Made by a program: the position numbers and the translations under genes | Assembly: GCA_009763385.1 (NCBI GenBank) | Contig: CM019831.1 | Coordinates: 88,571,845-88,635,844, forward strand | Source of the DNA: Coix lacryma-jobi var. lacryma-jobi | Lineage: Eukaryota; Streptophyta; Magnoliopsida; Poales; Poaceae | DNA: 64,000 nt | Direction of reading: 5' to 3' | Notes under the pieces: generated by a model | What the model was told of the DNA's origin: nothing | Databases searched by the model: none | The model's input: the letters and a program-made list of their open reading frames with translations, nothing else | Shown here: positions 42,937 to 54,939 of the stretch, in pieces | Position numbering within the stretch: position 1 is the first letter of the stretch | Layout of the letters: each line of letters starts with the position of its first letter

Positions 42937-45900
42937 TGTAACACCCCAGGTGTTCGCCGTCAGTTGAGCGGTCAGTTCAGCACGGACTTGGTATATCAAG
43001 CAACGATGAAGAACTAAATTCAAGGATAGTTAGTGATGACTGAAGCGTCAGGATCAATCTCAAAGGCAGAACCTCCGTTTGAATTATTCGGGAAATAATT
43101 AATGGAGCCAGTTAATAATGATCGCCAATTTTGAATATTGAAGATTAATGCTAAACAAGGATTTTTCATGTGTCCCATCTCAGTTCCTGTCTATAGTAAC
43201 TGGTGAAAAAGTTTCATGAAGTTTGGAATCAAAAAGTCACATGAAATGACGAGTCGCAGCTTTGACAGTGCTGACTGATTAACGGAAGAAAATCATTCGG
43301 GTCCAACCAAGTTTTGCAGTTATTCCCGATCAACTATATATGAACTCACAGTCAAAAGTTATGAAAGTTCCGTGTTGAGCAGATGGCCAGAAAATGTGTC
43401 GACTGACGAGAAACCCTAAATCGGATCCTACCGGGTGACTACTTTGACCGGCGTTGAACGGTATTTTCGGATGCTCGCATGTCCACGCGCCTTAAACGAA
43501 AGTTGTAGTACAGATCGAGAGGAACAAATTTCGTTTTATGGCCGAGACCTGGATCGGTGCCGAAAATGGTGAAAATAAGCTCGCAAGATAGAGTACAACG
43601 CAGTTTTCAGGTTCCGGAAATTGGTTAAGTCTGTACTGCAAAACTGGAATTTCGGTCACCGCGAAGCTGCCGTCGACGATCGTTACCGGGCAAACCATTG
43701 GGAATTTGACCAAGTGCCTTTAACGAAAGTCGGAGTACTCGCGAGACGACGACAACAAAATTAGTTTCGTCGAAATCGGAGTCCGTTTGAGCAGTGTTCG
43801 CAATTTTGGAACTTGACCGAAAGTTTTCGGAAACTTGCCATTTCGGGAAAGAAATTGTAAAAAAAAATGCCGAGGTCTTTCATCAATAAAAGGGCCGAGC
43901 CCGGCCTCTTCCCACCGGTCTCCCCCTTTCTGCCTCACGCAAAAAAAAAGAAAGAAGAAGACCGCACCTCCTCCTCTTCCTCCGTCGGTCTCCCTCCCTC
44001 CATGGCGAATCCAGAGCTGCAGCAGGCCTTCTCCAGGCAGCGGCGGCGAGCTCTGGCAGGGCTGCGCCCTCCCCTTCTCCTTCCTCCTTTCTCCTTCCTC
44101 TTCCGTTTCCTTTCTGCGTCGAGCCAGAACAGCGCCGTTCTGGGCGGGGTCGCGCGCCTTCCTGGCCGCGCGCCTTGGCCAGGAAGCCGTCGCCCAGCCC
44201 AGCGCCCGCAGCAGCGCCAGCCAGCGGCAGCAACAGGGAGCGGCAGAGGCCGGCAGCAGCAGCCAGCAGCATGGCCGACCAAGCCCCAAACCCTAGCCCG
44301 ACCTTCCCTGCCGAGCTCGGTTCCTTCCCGTGGTTCTCCGTCCTCCTCCCGTGAAATCCATGGTGAGGATCATCTAGCGAAGCTGAAGCTTTTCGTTGGG
44401 TTTTTGTGTTAAGTTGCATGACTCAATATGTTTACTAATTAGTCCTTAATTGATTTCTGCAGATCCAGGGGTCTCGGATGTGAAATCAGTTTTTATTCAC
44501 GTTTTTCATTAATTGGCAAATCTGTTGGAAACTTGTAAAATGCATAGTAAATAGTAGGAATGTCGAAAAATTACGAATGAGGACTTTTTGGAATCCCTGT
44601 GAAAAGCTCTGTCCAGTGAATGTATAAAATGATGTGTGTTAGTGCAAAGTTTCTGCGGTGATGTTTGATTTATGTTAAATAGGCTTAAATAGGGAGAAGA
44701 TGATATCTGCTGTTATGTTGCTTGAAATGATGTGAAATTTTTATGGTAGGCTTGTCATGTGATGTGTGTGATGTGATAAAAATTGCAGAATATTTGGTGC
44801 ATGTATGAATTAGTTATGCATTTATCTTTTTCTCAGCTTATTAAAGGGATTAAAATGAGTTGTGGCAAATGTTTGCGTGTAAAAATAGAAAAGGTGGTTC
44901 CAATGCCTTCCTATGATGTTTTAGTAGCTTGGATAATTTTATTGTGGCCAAGTGTTATGCAAAGCATAGAGTTTTAGATTTATCTTCTCTCTATGTTTCA
45001 TTTCGGCATGTTCTGGACAGTTTATAGGGCTTAAATAGTTACCCCTTGTAAATGATGTTTGCTGTGAAACTTCTCTATAGCAAAGTCGTAGATAACGTAC
45101 ATATCTAGCTTGTGTTAAAGTTTCATGATTTTTGGTCAAATGGATTATGAGTTATGGCTGTTTGAAGTTCAGTTCAGAGATAGGTGCTTTCTGGAGCCTT
45201 TGGACCAGATTGAGGAATACATTAGTTTGACCATGTTAACTTATAAATCATGCTGAGATGTTTAAAGATTAATTGTAGTAAATTTCATGAGCTTTCCAAA
45301 ATGTCTTGTTGTGTGTCATTTAGAGTTGTGTAGCTCTAGTTGTGATTTAATTACCTAGCTGCTATATGTATGTCCAGTTTTGCTGAAATGGCTGCATGTA
45401 TAGTTTCTGTGGTGGTAATTAGTTCATGATTATAATAATGTTTTCTGTAGGTGTGGTCTACACAAAAGTTGTAGATAACTTCCTTATATTGCTTGTCATG
45501 AAATTTCATGATTTTAGGCCAAGTGGTTTAGGAGTTATAAATTTTAGAAATTTGCTGTCAGGTTTCCATTGCTTTCTGTGCAGATCTGAAACAGTGGACT
45601 GTTTGGCTATTTTATCTTGTGAATCATATGTTTATGTTAATATAAGAGTTGTAGTGATTTTCATAAGCTTTCTAAATTGTCTTAGATCATATTTGTCGGA
45701 GTTCTATAACTTGAGTTATAGCCGTTTTAGTACAGATAGCTAAATCTGTCCAAGTCTGGACAGAGATGCCTATTTGTGATAATTAGACCTTGTTAACTTG
45801 TGAATCATCTTAAGATGATTATAGATGATTTGTAGACAACTTAATAACCTTTCTAAAAAGTCTAGGGGCAAGTTCCCAGGTATTATAGATCTTTAGTTAT

Positions 45901-48248
45901 GATTGTCTTAAGTTACTGTTGTGATGTGTGGCTAGTTCTACCCAAGTGTGGACAGTGCTGCACTAATCATATTGTTTGACCTTGTTAATGATTGATTCAC
46001 CTTGAGATAACAATAAGAAAGATTTAGATAATCTTTTAAGCTTTCTATAATGTCTAATTTCATGCTCATGTGATGTTTGTATCTTGAGTTATGCTTCTCT
46101 GAAGCTCTGTCTGTCCTACTGTCCAACAGCTGGACAGAGCTGCATTGTTATCTGTTTTTGAGCTATATAACCTTTGAATTAGCTTTTGTGTTGAATAACA
46201 AAGTTATAGGCAATCTTGTTAGCTTTCCAAAAAGTCTTAGTTTGCCTTATTTAGAAATTGGTAGCTTGAGTTAGGTTCAAAAGAGTGAACTGCTGTCCTG
46301 CTGTCCAAATCTGAGTGTTGTGTTTGATTGCTTAACTTGGCTTAGGTTGATTAGGTGAACTTGGTGATCAATGTAAAAGTGTGCATAACCTGTTGGTTGT
46401 TGTGTGCTTTGATGTGTGCTCAGTTATCTTAATTGTTTGCATAAATTTGTGCTAAGTACTTGTTAGTGGTTGCTTGTGCTATGTGATCAATATATTACTT
46501 CGGGAGCATTCATACATATGCATTGTGCATCGTATATCTAGGTTCGCTAGATGGAAGAACGTCAGGTGATGGACGTGATGATGAAACTCAACCCGAAGAT
46601 GGTGTTGGGTGGCCATCCCAAAGAAGGTGTTGGCGAACTTCGCAAGTTCCTGGAGCAGCGATGATCCCGAAGTGGTGCCATCTAACACTAGCTTAAGTGT
46701 TGTTTCCCAGGCAAGCCCCGGAGCATTTTAAGTCTCCTACCCTTCTTTTATAAATGCAATCGAGTCAATATAATGATTGTTGCATTAAGTTATAGGAGTT
46801 GAATGATACCGTTGATAAATGCATTACTTACGTATCCTTGTCCACCAGCAATTATTATCTTGATATCCCTGTTAGGTCTAGGCTCGATTATATGCTTAGC
46901 CCTGCTTAGACCGGTAAAAGTCGGGTGATTTCCTGTCTCCCGCATATAGGTGGATACTGATCATGACTAGCCTGGTGCTATCATGGAAATAACCATGTGA
47001 TAATTAATCTGAGACCGGGCGGGATGTAGGAGCAGCAGGACATGGGTTCTGTGTGCTAGTAGTCTCCCGTCTGTGTCGATTAGGACCCGACGAAGGCACA
47101 CCTCAGTCATTTTGAACGCGTCAATCACTTAACGGAGCAGGTGCGGGTACCTCCCGTGAAGCCGAGTAAGGTGTTTCGAGCCGGTGATGGAGACGTTGAC
47201 GCCTAACACCCAGGGCCTTACATGTACCGTGGGCAACTATTCTGATCGACCTGGCATGGTCCGAGGGCAGGCAGGGCCTGATCGACCTGGCATGACCGTG
47301 GGCAGTTAATAGCTTGAGCGACCTGGCATTGAGATAACCCTCGGTGTAGAAGGGTCCATGGCCGTCCCGCGATTTGGGTTCTCGAACCTCCTGAATTGGT
47401 TGCCAACGGCCACCTGGCAGGGTGTGACGGGCGAGTGTGCGACATTTTATCCCCAGCTGGTAGGAATCGATTATAATCGCCATCGCTCCTGGTTAGTGAG
47501 TAACTTGACTGAGCATGTGTTACCGTAGTAACTTATGGAACTAAAGATGGTTATGGTACTGAATCTGAAAGGCTATTGATGAAATAGTCACTCTTGCTTG
47601 AATAAGTAGTCAAGTGTTTGCTCTAGATCAGGTGCAAATCTAGTAATCAGGTTAATTACATAAAATTGACTGCTAATACTCTAATGATGATTATTTAATA
47701 ATGAAAATGCTTTTATGCAAAAAGGTAAGTATAGCCAACCCCAGATATAGCCTTGCATACTCCTTGGTGTCACTTTATTTCTGATTTATGACGGGTAAGT
47801 CTAGCTGAGTACATTCGAGTACTCAGGGTTTATCCCACCTTGTTGCAGGTGAAGGTTAGGCCTGCCGAAAGGTGATGGCCAGTGCCGGTGGGCTCGGCAG
47901 TTCCATACTTCTTCTCTTATGCTGTTGTTGGAGGATGTCACTCAAGCTAGCAAAGTATTTCAACTTATGTTATGGTATTTATTTCAAAGCTATGTTGTTC
48001 TTCTAAATTAAGTGGAACTCAACTTGTATTATTATTTGTGAACTCTATTGTAATATTATTTCTGCTGCAAGCTCCGTGGACATGATTTGTATTTGCTTGA
48101 CCATGCGATCTTGGCTGAATGTTGAAATGTTTGAAATCCTTCGAGATTTCCGGACTACCGGGTTTATATGGGCTCAAGTGTGCTAATTCAGCTGCTTCGG
48201 CGGAGGTTTTCGCACTTGTGCTCTTATAAATTGGTCGGTTCTGTTACA
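42937..48248 (+). repeat. Element C 3' LTR (5,312 bp)
   Basis: Partner of 32,525-37,832. TATA-like site at 43,884-43,893, array at about 45,075-46,245, module at 47,791-47,850. It ends TTCTGTTACA. Confidence 0.9.
47791..47850 (+). promoter_or_regulatory. GTAAGT-hairpin-TTGCAG module, C 3' LTR
   Basis: Second copy of the module at 37,376-37,434. Confidence 0.6.
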
Positions 48249-48253
48249 TGAAG

Positions 48254-48476
48254 TGAAAGAACTAGAGACATAGTGCTTGATTTGATCGTTCAATCTCTCA
48301 ATTATTCAACATCTAAGGTAAGAGTAATAAGCCCCATGAAGAATAACATGATATGTTTTGGAGAATTTTTTTAATAGCAGGTGTACTTGTTGGAAGTGAA
48401 GATATTGTAGCAACTCCTGATCCACTTTTGGGTTTGACTTTGCTAAGGGACTAGCAAAGGGTAAGCTTGGGGGAAT
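48254..48476 (+). other. Element B internal end with PPT
   Basis: The last 223 bp of B's internal region resumes after C and ends AAGCTTGGGGGAAT at the 3' LTR (PPT 48,463-48,476). Confidence 0.75.
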
Positions 48477-49773
48477 TGTTGACGCTGGTTATCTATCAAA
48501 ATTAAAGGATAAATAAATATGAAAAGGGCATGAATTTAATCACCAACAAAGGTTTAGGGTTTCAACTGACAATATTCCACGAGTTTTGGTGAGTTATAAT
48601 TCTGCAGGGACTAAACCAGGAAATCGGCACCGATAGCTTCCCATAGAAGGAAACCATCGGGAGATAACGCAACCGCCACGTCGGGATACTTCTAGAAGAC
48701 TCCAGAGAACACATAGAGACACCACGAGAAAGGGCACCGCGGTCCACCTCCAGGTGGGACCGACCGATCCCCTGGGCCCACTGGTCGGTCTCCCCTTGGG
48801 CCCGCTGGCTTCCGTCTTCTGCAAGCTTCCTCCACCAACCTCTAGGATGCATCTCAGCCGTACCCTAAGTCGGTTTGATCCAACGGCCGCGGTCGATCCC
48901 TCAGGGCTATATAAGCAGCCCCAGACCCCCCTCTCCAGGCATCTCCCTCTTCATTATTTATCTCCACATCAGAAATTAGGGTTCCAATGTAGAAGTAGAG
49001 GTCCCTCTAGATGAATCTCTTCTAGTTCATCTAGTTGTAATCAAAAGTTAGCTTTCAAGTAGAAGACTAGATACCCCTCTAGTAGGATTAGAACCTAGTC
49101 TTATTCTAGAACTAGAAGAGAGAGGGAGAGGAAGAGATCAAGAGGAAGCTCCGGCCTGTCGGATCAACTTCTTCATCTTGTACCTGTGGATTCAAGTTCT
49201 TCATCGACTTGCTTCAACGATTGTTTCAGTAATCAACATTTATATTTAAGTTTGAGCCATTGTTCTTATTGTTCTTAAGGTTTGTGACTCTCTTTTGAGT
49301 ACTTTAATTCTAGTCGCTCTAGAGTTAGAGTAGTTGGATAGTATAAGCGTAGTGCTTAGACTTGATAGCTCATATTTACCTCCTATAACGCCGGTAGTAG
49401 TGGTAGTTCGCAAGGGTGACTCTTATAGCCTTGTTGATTCTTCTATAGTCCACTTACCCGTGTGTAGGCTCGGTAGGATTATACATTTGCATAAAAGAAT
49501 CATACTCTGTTGTGACCTTTTATGGCAACTTCCCCATTAAGAATAATAAACATATCACTCTTAAGTTGGATTTAGATAACCTTAGTGATCCCCTCTATAC
49601 TTTTAGTTTCTCTGTCCTTGTTAGTTACTCAGGGGTTATACACTTGAGACTCATCGCTATTCGTTCCTTTGGGTTCGATATTAAAACTGGGTTACTCCGG
49701 TGAAGTGCTACATCGGTAGATTTTATCTGTGCGCTTGTGGATAAAGTAGAGTGTGCATTAATTTATACCAACA
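48477..49773 (+). repeat. Element B 3' LTR
   Basis: Partner of 25,928-27,255, about 30 bp shorter, with shorter C and AG runs and a missing CTAGTTCATCTAGAATTAGA-type unit near 49,030. TATA box at 48,907-48,915. Confidence 0.88.
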
Positions 49774-49778
49774 AGAGG

Positions 49779-49927
49779 CAGTGAACCTTGTCAAAGATCC
49801 AAAAGTGGATTTCTCTAGTTCCGACATAGATGACAACATTGAAGGTTTTCAAGAACGATCTTTCAAGAATGAGTGGTGGATCATATTCTTCTTCTTGATT
49901 GGGATAGCGTCCAGTGGCCTGTACTGA
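49779..49927 (+). pseudogene. Conserved antisense ORF of A, downstream part
   Basis: The plus strand reads DPKVDFSSSDIDDNIEGFQE, then NEWWIIFFFLIGIASSGLY and TGA. The hydrophobic WWIIFFFLIGIA run could be a membrane segment. The antisense ORF of B ends at the same codon with about four fifths of residues identical over the last 43. Function unknown. Confidence 0.45.
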
Positions 49928-51036
49928 TCAAAGTGTTGAAGCTGGATTTCTCCGTCCTCCCCTTTAAGCAGATCTAGACAACGGAATTGTGTCTCCCCAA
50001 GCTGGCTTGTGAGGAAGGTGGATGCCCAAATTTCTTTAACAACATGTTCATATGTTGAATTCGTAGACCTTGGTGTTGTTGAAGTAGTTCCACTTCATCC
50101 CCCAAACTAGCTCTTGTGTTAGAAGACATGATAAGTTCTCACTACTTGTGTTTGTACTGTTTGATCTGAGGGTTCAGAGACGAGTGCCCCCAATGATGGT
50201 CTTTGTCTTCTAGTGGCCCAACTTAGACTTGTTCATCTATTTCCATGGAGTGAGTGCTTTGATTGTAGGTATTGTTTTGTGGCACTCATCTTTTGTCTTG
50301 TTCTACGGATCTCATTTCTATGTGATTAGTGAGTTGTGTCTCCCTTGCGCAAGTTGTTGAAGTTCATGTGTCTCTTCATCTCTAGTGTGGGTTCATCTCA
50401 GGACTTTCCCAAATTGATATTGAAAGTTTTCCTGCAGGGGTTACTCCAACAAAATATCCAACATCCACTATAGCATACTATTAGTTCAAAAATCAACCTA
50501 GACACTACGTCTAATTTGATTTAGGAAGGCATTTTAAGCTAAGCATGCTTAATTTAAAAACCTTTGAAAGCAAGATCATCACTCCTAAACTAGGCACCAT
50601 GCTTAATTTAAGAGATGTATGAAAATACATCAAAACCAAAGAATATACTATAGCAAAAGAGGGTAGCATTAAAGCATTAAAGAGATTTACTCAAATGGTG
50701 ATGAGAGAGCATGATTAGTTTATAGCACATGAGCATATCTTAAAGGTAGGGGCAACCAACATAGCAACAAGGTAAGAGATGTTCTTACTAAGTATAATCC
50801 CAAGCTTGGTTTTTTTTGCAAAAATCAAGATTGGACGAATGTAATTCAATGTTGCATGATGATTGGTTGGACATACCTTGTGTTTGTCATTCCTTCAACC
50901 TTTTGCTCCAGACATGCAAAGGTTAGTGACAAGAATATCCGAAGGAACATTTTAACAATTATATCCCTATGCTCATTACACAAGGGCAGTGTAGCAGGAA
51001 GGTGAACACTGATCTGAAAAGTGTTTTATAAGGACA
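49928..51036 (-). other. Element A internal region after gag
   Basis: No gene. It is an inverted relative of B 27,540-28,800; for example 50,455-50,480 pairs with 28,010-28,040 and 50,800-50,960 with 27,540-27,690. Confidence 0.65.
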
Positions 51037-52143
51037 CTAAACTTGTCCTAGGGAAACCTTCAAGATGTGATTTGATGAAGTGGTTTCCCCTCCAACATAA
51101 ACTTTAAGAGCACAACGAGATCTACAAAAGTTGTGATAAACATATGCATCGACAACCACCCTTTTGAAGTTTTTGTAAACAGGAAGTGTGAGGGGGTTGA
51201 AAATCTCGAGTGTGGCAATGTTAAACACACCAATTGAATCAGGAGATGTTTCATATGAGCATGGATTTAAAGAGGTGTTTATGAAGTAGCTTCCATGCTC
51301 TTTGATATCATCTTGCTCGATTTCAGAGAAGAACACCAAAGGGTGGGGTTCATCATTTTCTAAAGTGTAGGGTGTTTTCTCTAGAGAAGGTTATGTGACA
51401 ACCAAATTATTAAAAAGATTTGAAGGAATTTCAAATTTGGTTGTGTGTTCCTCCTCGTGTTGGTCGGGGTTGGGCTTGACTTCTTCTTCTGGGAATTCGT
51501 CAAAAATGCCAGTGTAAGGAGTGTTTTCAAGGATTTTATTTAGGATGTCTCCTCCTTCACTAACAAGTTTATGTGAGAATGATCCTCCAAAAGCTAAATC
51601 GAGATGTAGAGCAGCTTTCTTGTTAAGACCACAATAAAAGTGAAAGTGTAGCACATGGTCTGGCCAGGAAAGGTTTGGGCTAGAATTGGTAAGGTGTTTG
51701 AACCTAGCCCAAGCTGCTCCTAGCGTCTCCTTCTCTTTTTGTTTGAATGTAAGAATTTTGATTCTAAGATCAGTGATTCGAAAAAGAGGGAAGAAAGCAA
51801 GACAAAAGTTGTCCCAAAGTTCATCCCAATTTCCATTTGTGTCTCTTACGGAATGATCATACCATTTTCTCGCTCTTCCCAAAAGGGAGAATGGGAATAG
51901 TTTCCATTTTATGGTCTCTTGTGTCATGCCAACAATAGTCTGACAAGAACACAACTGCTCAAATTCCCTAAGGTGGGTGTATGGATCTTCGTCTTCTGGC
52001 CCAGAGAAGAATAACTCTCTAATGATGTCTATGAAAGCAGGGCGAAGCTCATAGTCATCTGTAAGAATGGGGTGTGATGATGGTGGAGGCTCCAACAAGT
52101 CGCCCTTTGGAGTAAAGAATTTAAAGATAGGAGTGAAATCCAT
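51037..52143 (-). pseudogene. Element A Gag with one in-frame stop
   Basis: Starting at the ATG 52,143 (MDFTPIFKFF), the frame gives 250 residues up to TAA at 51,391-51,393. It then continues in the same frame to a stop at 51,037, about 368 codons overall. Gag-type signatures are DEDPYTHLREFEQLCS, KLFPFSLLGRARKWYD and ELWDNFCLAFFP, the Retrotrans_gag pattern of plant Ty3/gypsy capsids. No zinc knuckle is seen. The later part (FFSEIEQDDIKEHGSY, VYHNFCRSRC) is a C-terminal extension I recall only from uncharacterised grass elements. The upstream extension of the open frame to 52,293 overlaps PBS and LTR and is not the true start. The single stop could be a mutation or a regulated termination site; mutation is the simpler view. 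Confidence 0.75.
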
Positions 52144-52247
52144 ATGGTAAGAAGTGTGGTGGTGAGGTAAATGTGGTGGTAAAAGAAAAAGGTGGTAAAA
52201 TAAAATAAACACGGATGAACTTGATTCGATTCTAGAACAGCTACCGT

Positions 52248-52265
52248 TCCCCGGCAACGACGCCA
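52248..52265 (-). other. Element A primer binding site (tRNA-Asp type)
   Basis: The minus strand reads TGGCGTCGTTGCCGGGGA, 7 bp after the 5' LTR. It is one mismatch from the tRNA-Asp-type PBS TGGCGCCGTTGCCGGGGA. Confidence 0.75.
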
Positions 52266-52272
52266 GAAAGCT

Positions 52273-53610
52273 TGTTGGGTATTTTAAACCCACACAGAAA
52301 GATCCGCAAGCGCACGGATACCGATGTAGCTTTCACAAGAGAGTATTCCAGGGTATCGATTTCCATGGGGAATGTGAAGTGTACTAGAAGAATTAAGAAC
52401 GTCCAAGAAAAGAATGGTAATGTGGTTAGAGAGAGATATAAGGTTTTCTAAGCGGATCTATTTAATTAAAGGCCCACTATATTTTACTTACTTCGGAGCA
52501 GCAGTACCTTTCCGATTCTCGAAAAAGACTGGGAAAAAGGTAATCGAGAGAAGGCTGCCAAAAAGCTCTACGAAAACACCAACCCTAACGTGGTGGATTA
52601 TAACAATCTACAAAGCTGTCACCCCTGTAGCTACCACAACTATCCGGAGGATTGGACGCAAACTCAGGTAAACCCTAGTCTAGACACCAAGTCTACACTA
52701 ACGCTTACTACTCTAATTACGTACGATAACTAGAGCACTCAATACGAGCGGAGATCCAGTAAATAAAATAAAGTAAGAACTGAAATTAAATATAATACTT
52801 AGAAATAGTAAATGAAGAACCTGGAGATTACTTGAAGATGAACCAGATGCTGCACCAATACAATGTCAAGGAAGATCCGACAGATCCAGCTCCTCCTCAG
52901 GTCTCTCCTTCTCCTCTCTCTAATCCAATCTCTAAGTACAACTAGATGAACTAGACAACTAGAACTAGAACTAGATCTAAATCTAGATGAACTAGAAGAG
53001 ATTCATCTAGAGGGACCTCTACTTCTAATTGAAACCCTAGTTTCTGATGTGGAGATGAATAATGAAGATGGAGATGCCTGGAGAGGGAGGTCTGGGTCTG
53101 GTTTTATAGCCCGGAGCGTGGAACGTGAGCCCTTGGATCAAACCGACTTCAGGGACGGTGGAGATGCATCCTAGGAGGCGGTGGAAGAAGGTTCCAGAAG
53201 GCGGAGGAGAAATGGCCTCTGTGGCCGACCGGTCGGTCTTGGGGTGGGACCGGTCGGTCTGGCCCAGTGGGCCCACGTGGCGGGCCGCCTCGTGGTGTTT
53301 TCTGGTTTCTTCTAGATCCTTCTTTTGCAGATTTCGTTGCGTAATTAATATCTTTTCATCCAGGACTCCGAATATAGCAAATGATATGTCCGTTTCGATC
53401 ATCTCGACGAGCCCTTCGCAATGGTGCACTCCAATTCATCACTTGAGATACTTTTATATGGTAAAACATGGATGTCCTACAAAACAAGTGAGAGCACCAA
53501 AACTCGTGGAACTTGTTAGTTTCAAACCCTACAACTATGCTTTGTTGTTCATTTCAAATCATTATATGCATTAGTTGATGGTATAATATTGACATTAAGG
53601 ACCGTCAACA
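52273..53610 (-). repeat. Element A 5' LTR
   Basis: Partner of 21,711-23,055; they differ at scattered positions (AAACGC/AAACCC, CACCTGAGA/CACAAGAGA). Minus-strand TATA box at about 53,102-53,109. It ends CCGTCAACA before the right GCTTC. Confidence 0.88.
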
Positions 53611-53615
53611 GCTTC

Positions 53616-54780
53616 CTAGATTCCTATGCAAATGAAAAAGTGATGCTGGAGATATATGCATTCGTTATGTTATTTCTATGCTCTTATATGAATATGTTTA
53701 TTTGTTATGTTATTTCTATGCTCTCGTCTTGAACATTCTATACGTCAGAAGAGTCCGCAAGAATGATAGAATCTCGATAGCAATAGGATTCAAATTTCAA
53801 ATTTTACAATAAAAATATAGATTTCTATACATCGAGCTATTAGTTTCTATACATTAGGCTAAGTGGAATTCAAATTTCAAATTCAAACCAAAGGGGTGGT
53901 ACATAAATTTCTATACATCAAGGCATAAGTTTCTATGCCTCACAAGCTCGGTTAAATTTCAAATTTTAAAATGTAAGAAAAGGAGGACATGATTCTATGT
54001 TTTGTAGGGTTTCTGTTCATTGCTCACCTGTTAATTATGTATTGTTCTATGATGGAACCTTCATATGGACCATGCCATGATTCAAAATTATTGGGAACAT
54101 CAGATGGGGTGCACATGTTTTTATGCTCACGGTCACATGATTCTATGCACTCTCCTCCTGTTAATAATACATCCTCTCTGTTAGGGTGGACCCGATACAG
54201 TTTTTGAAATAATAATCCCGCAGAGGAGAGGGAAGGGGAGAATGATTCTATGCTTTGTAGGGTTTTTATGCATTTTTCATTTGCTAATTATATAGTGCTA
54301 TAGGATGAAAACTTTCGTATCAATGTGCCTTGATTCAAATTTCAAATTTTTAGAGAACATCGGATCGTCCACCGGTTTCTATGCTCATAGTCACATGATT
54401 CTATGTGTAGTGAGAAGCATTAAACTCTATACCTTAAAGTATAAAATTATGAGTTTCAATTTTTTTTAAAAAAATATTCAAAATAGATCTTGAATCATGC
54501 ATAAAAATGTCAGGATTCAAATGGTGAAAACCGTTTTTGAATTTAATGTTTCGGTGAAGAGTTATCGTGAAAAAATAGAAGAAATTGGATTGGGTTCTTT
54601 GCATGCAGGCATGCGTCAGCGCTGTCAACCCTTTGTCAGCCTGTGTCAGGTGAGATGTCCATCCCGCGGAGAGGTTTTTATGTAGTAACAAAGTTAGTTT
54701 TATACATTCAATCACTAGTTTTTATGCAATATCGGCGGAAAAACTATTTTTACGCAGCGTGACCCAGGATTCTACACATT
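53616..54780 (+). repeat. Arrays of TTYTATGC-like motifs in MULE-like element
   Basis: TTTCTATGC, TTTTTATGC, TTTCTATAC and ATTCTATG variants occur about twenty times, mostly in one orientation. The left arm has five more (21,552-21,700). A diverged duplication of about 255 bp links 53,980-54,150 and 54,236-54,405 (both with GATTCTATG(T/C)TTTGTAGGG and GTCACATGATTCTATG). They resemble subterminal motif arrays bound by transposases, but this is inference. No gene here. Confidence 0.55.
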
Positions 54781-54861
54781 TCGTCTACTGGACGCGCACT
54801 GGTCCTACACTCGTGCGCGCGTCAGGCGTGGGGCGTGGGTGGTCTGGTGGAGGTTGGGGCT

Positions 54862-54905
54862 GGTTGGGGCCTCCAATAGTTATTGGACGCTTTGGGCTGT
54901 CAATA
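54862..54905. repeat. Right TIR of MULE-like element
   Basis: Inverted partner of 20,767-20,810. A TA dinucleotide run follows at 54,911. Confidence 0.5.
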
Positions 54906-54910
54906 GGGGT

Positions 54911-54936
54911 TATATATATATATATATATATATATA
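54911..54936. repeat. TA microsatellite
   Basis: About 13 TA units immediately outside the right TIR. Confidence 0.95.
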
Positions 54937-54939
54937 ACT

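Larger units (their letters stand above)
32525..48248 (+). mobile_element. Non-coding large retrotransposon derivative (element C)
   Basis: LTRs of about 5.3 kb (32,525-37,832 and 42,937-48,248) are flanked by a perfect TGAAG duplication (32,520-32,524 and 48,249-48,253). It has an iMet-type PBS, a 5.1 kb internal region without recognisable coding sequence, and a PPT with hairpin like E1. It is the innermost and so youngest insertion of this nest. In roughly the first 1.4 kb I noticed about a dozen substitutions and a few small indels between LTRs, so it looks older than E1. It is a LARD-type element whose ends resemble Tekay-like chromoviruses, a possible enzyme source. Confidence 0.9.
25928..49773 (+). 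mobile_element. LTR retrotransposon B, non-autonomous, split by C
   Basis: LTRs at 25,928-27,255 and 48,477-49,773 are flanked by AGAGG on both sides (25,923-25,927 and 49,774-49,778). Without C (32,525-48,248) it is about 8.1 kb. It is related to A: the PBS, PPT, promoter/R part of the LTR and internal DNA align. But it lies in the opposite orientation, has a different U3, and lacks A's gag. Only a protease-like remnant and an antisense ORF are seen. Confidence 0.88.
21711..53610 (-). mobile_element. Gag-only LTR retrotransposon (element A), split by B
   Basis: LTRs at 21,711-23,055 and 52,273-53,610 are flanked by the perfect duplication GCTTC (21,706-21,710 and 53,611-53,615). On the minus strand the order is 5' LTR, tRNA-Asp-type PBS, gag, long non-coding or degenerate internal DNA, PPT, 3' LTR. 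Without B (25,928-49,773) the internal part is about 5.4 kb. No protease, RT or integrase is recognisable, so it is non-autonomous and needs enzymes from a relative. Confidence 0.88.
20767..54905 (+). mobile_element. MULE-like transposon carrying a BUB1 fragment, split by element A
   Basis: The 44-bp ends 20,767-20,810 and 54,862-54,905 are inverted repeats of each other, with 31 of 44 matches by eye (both read TATTG..AGC.CA inwards, then CAATA, then GCCCCA.CC). Without element A (21,711-53,610) the unit is about 2.2 kb. It holds a spliced-type host gene fragment, as in Pack-MULEs, and arrays of TTYTATGC-like motifs. It is flanked by TATATA tracts on both sides; no unambiguous 9-bp target duplication was found. 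The superfamily is inferred and could be another TIR type. Confidence 0.5.
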
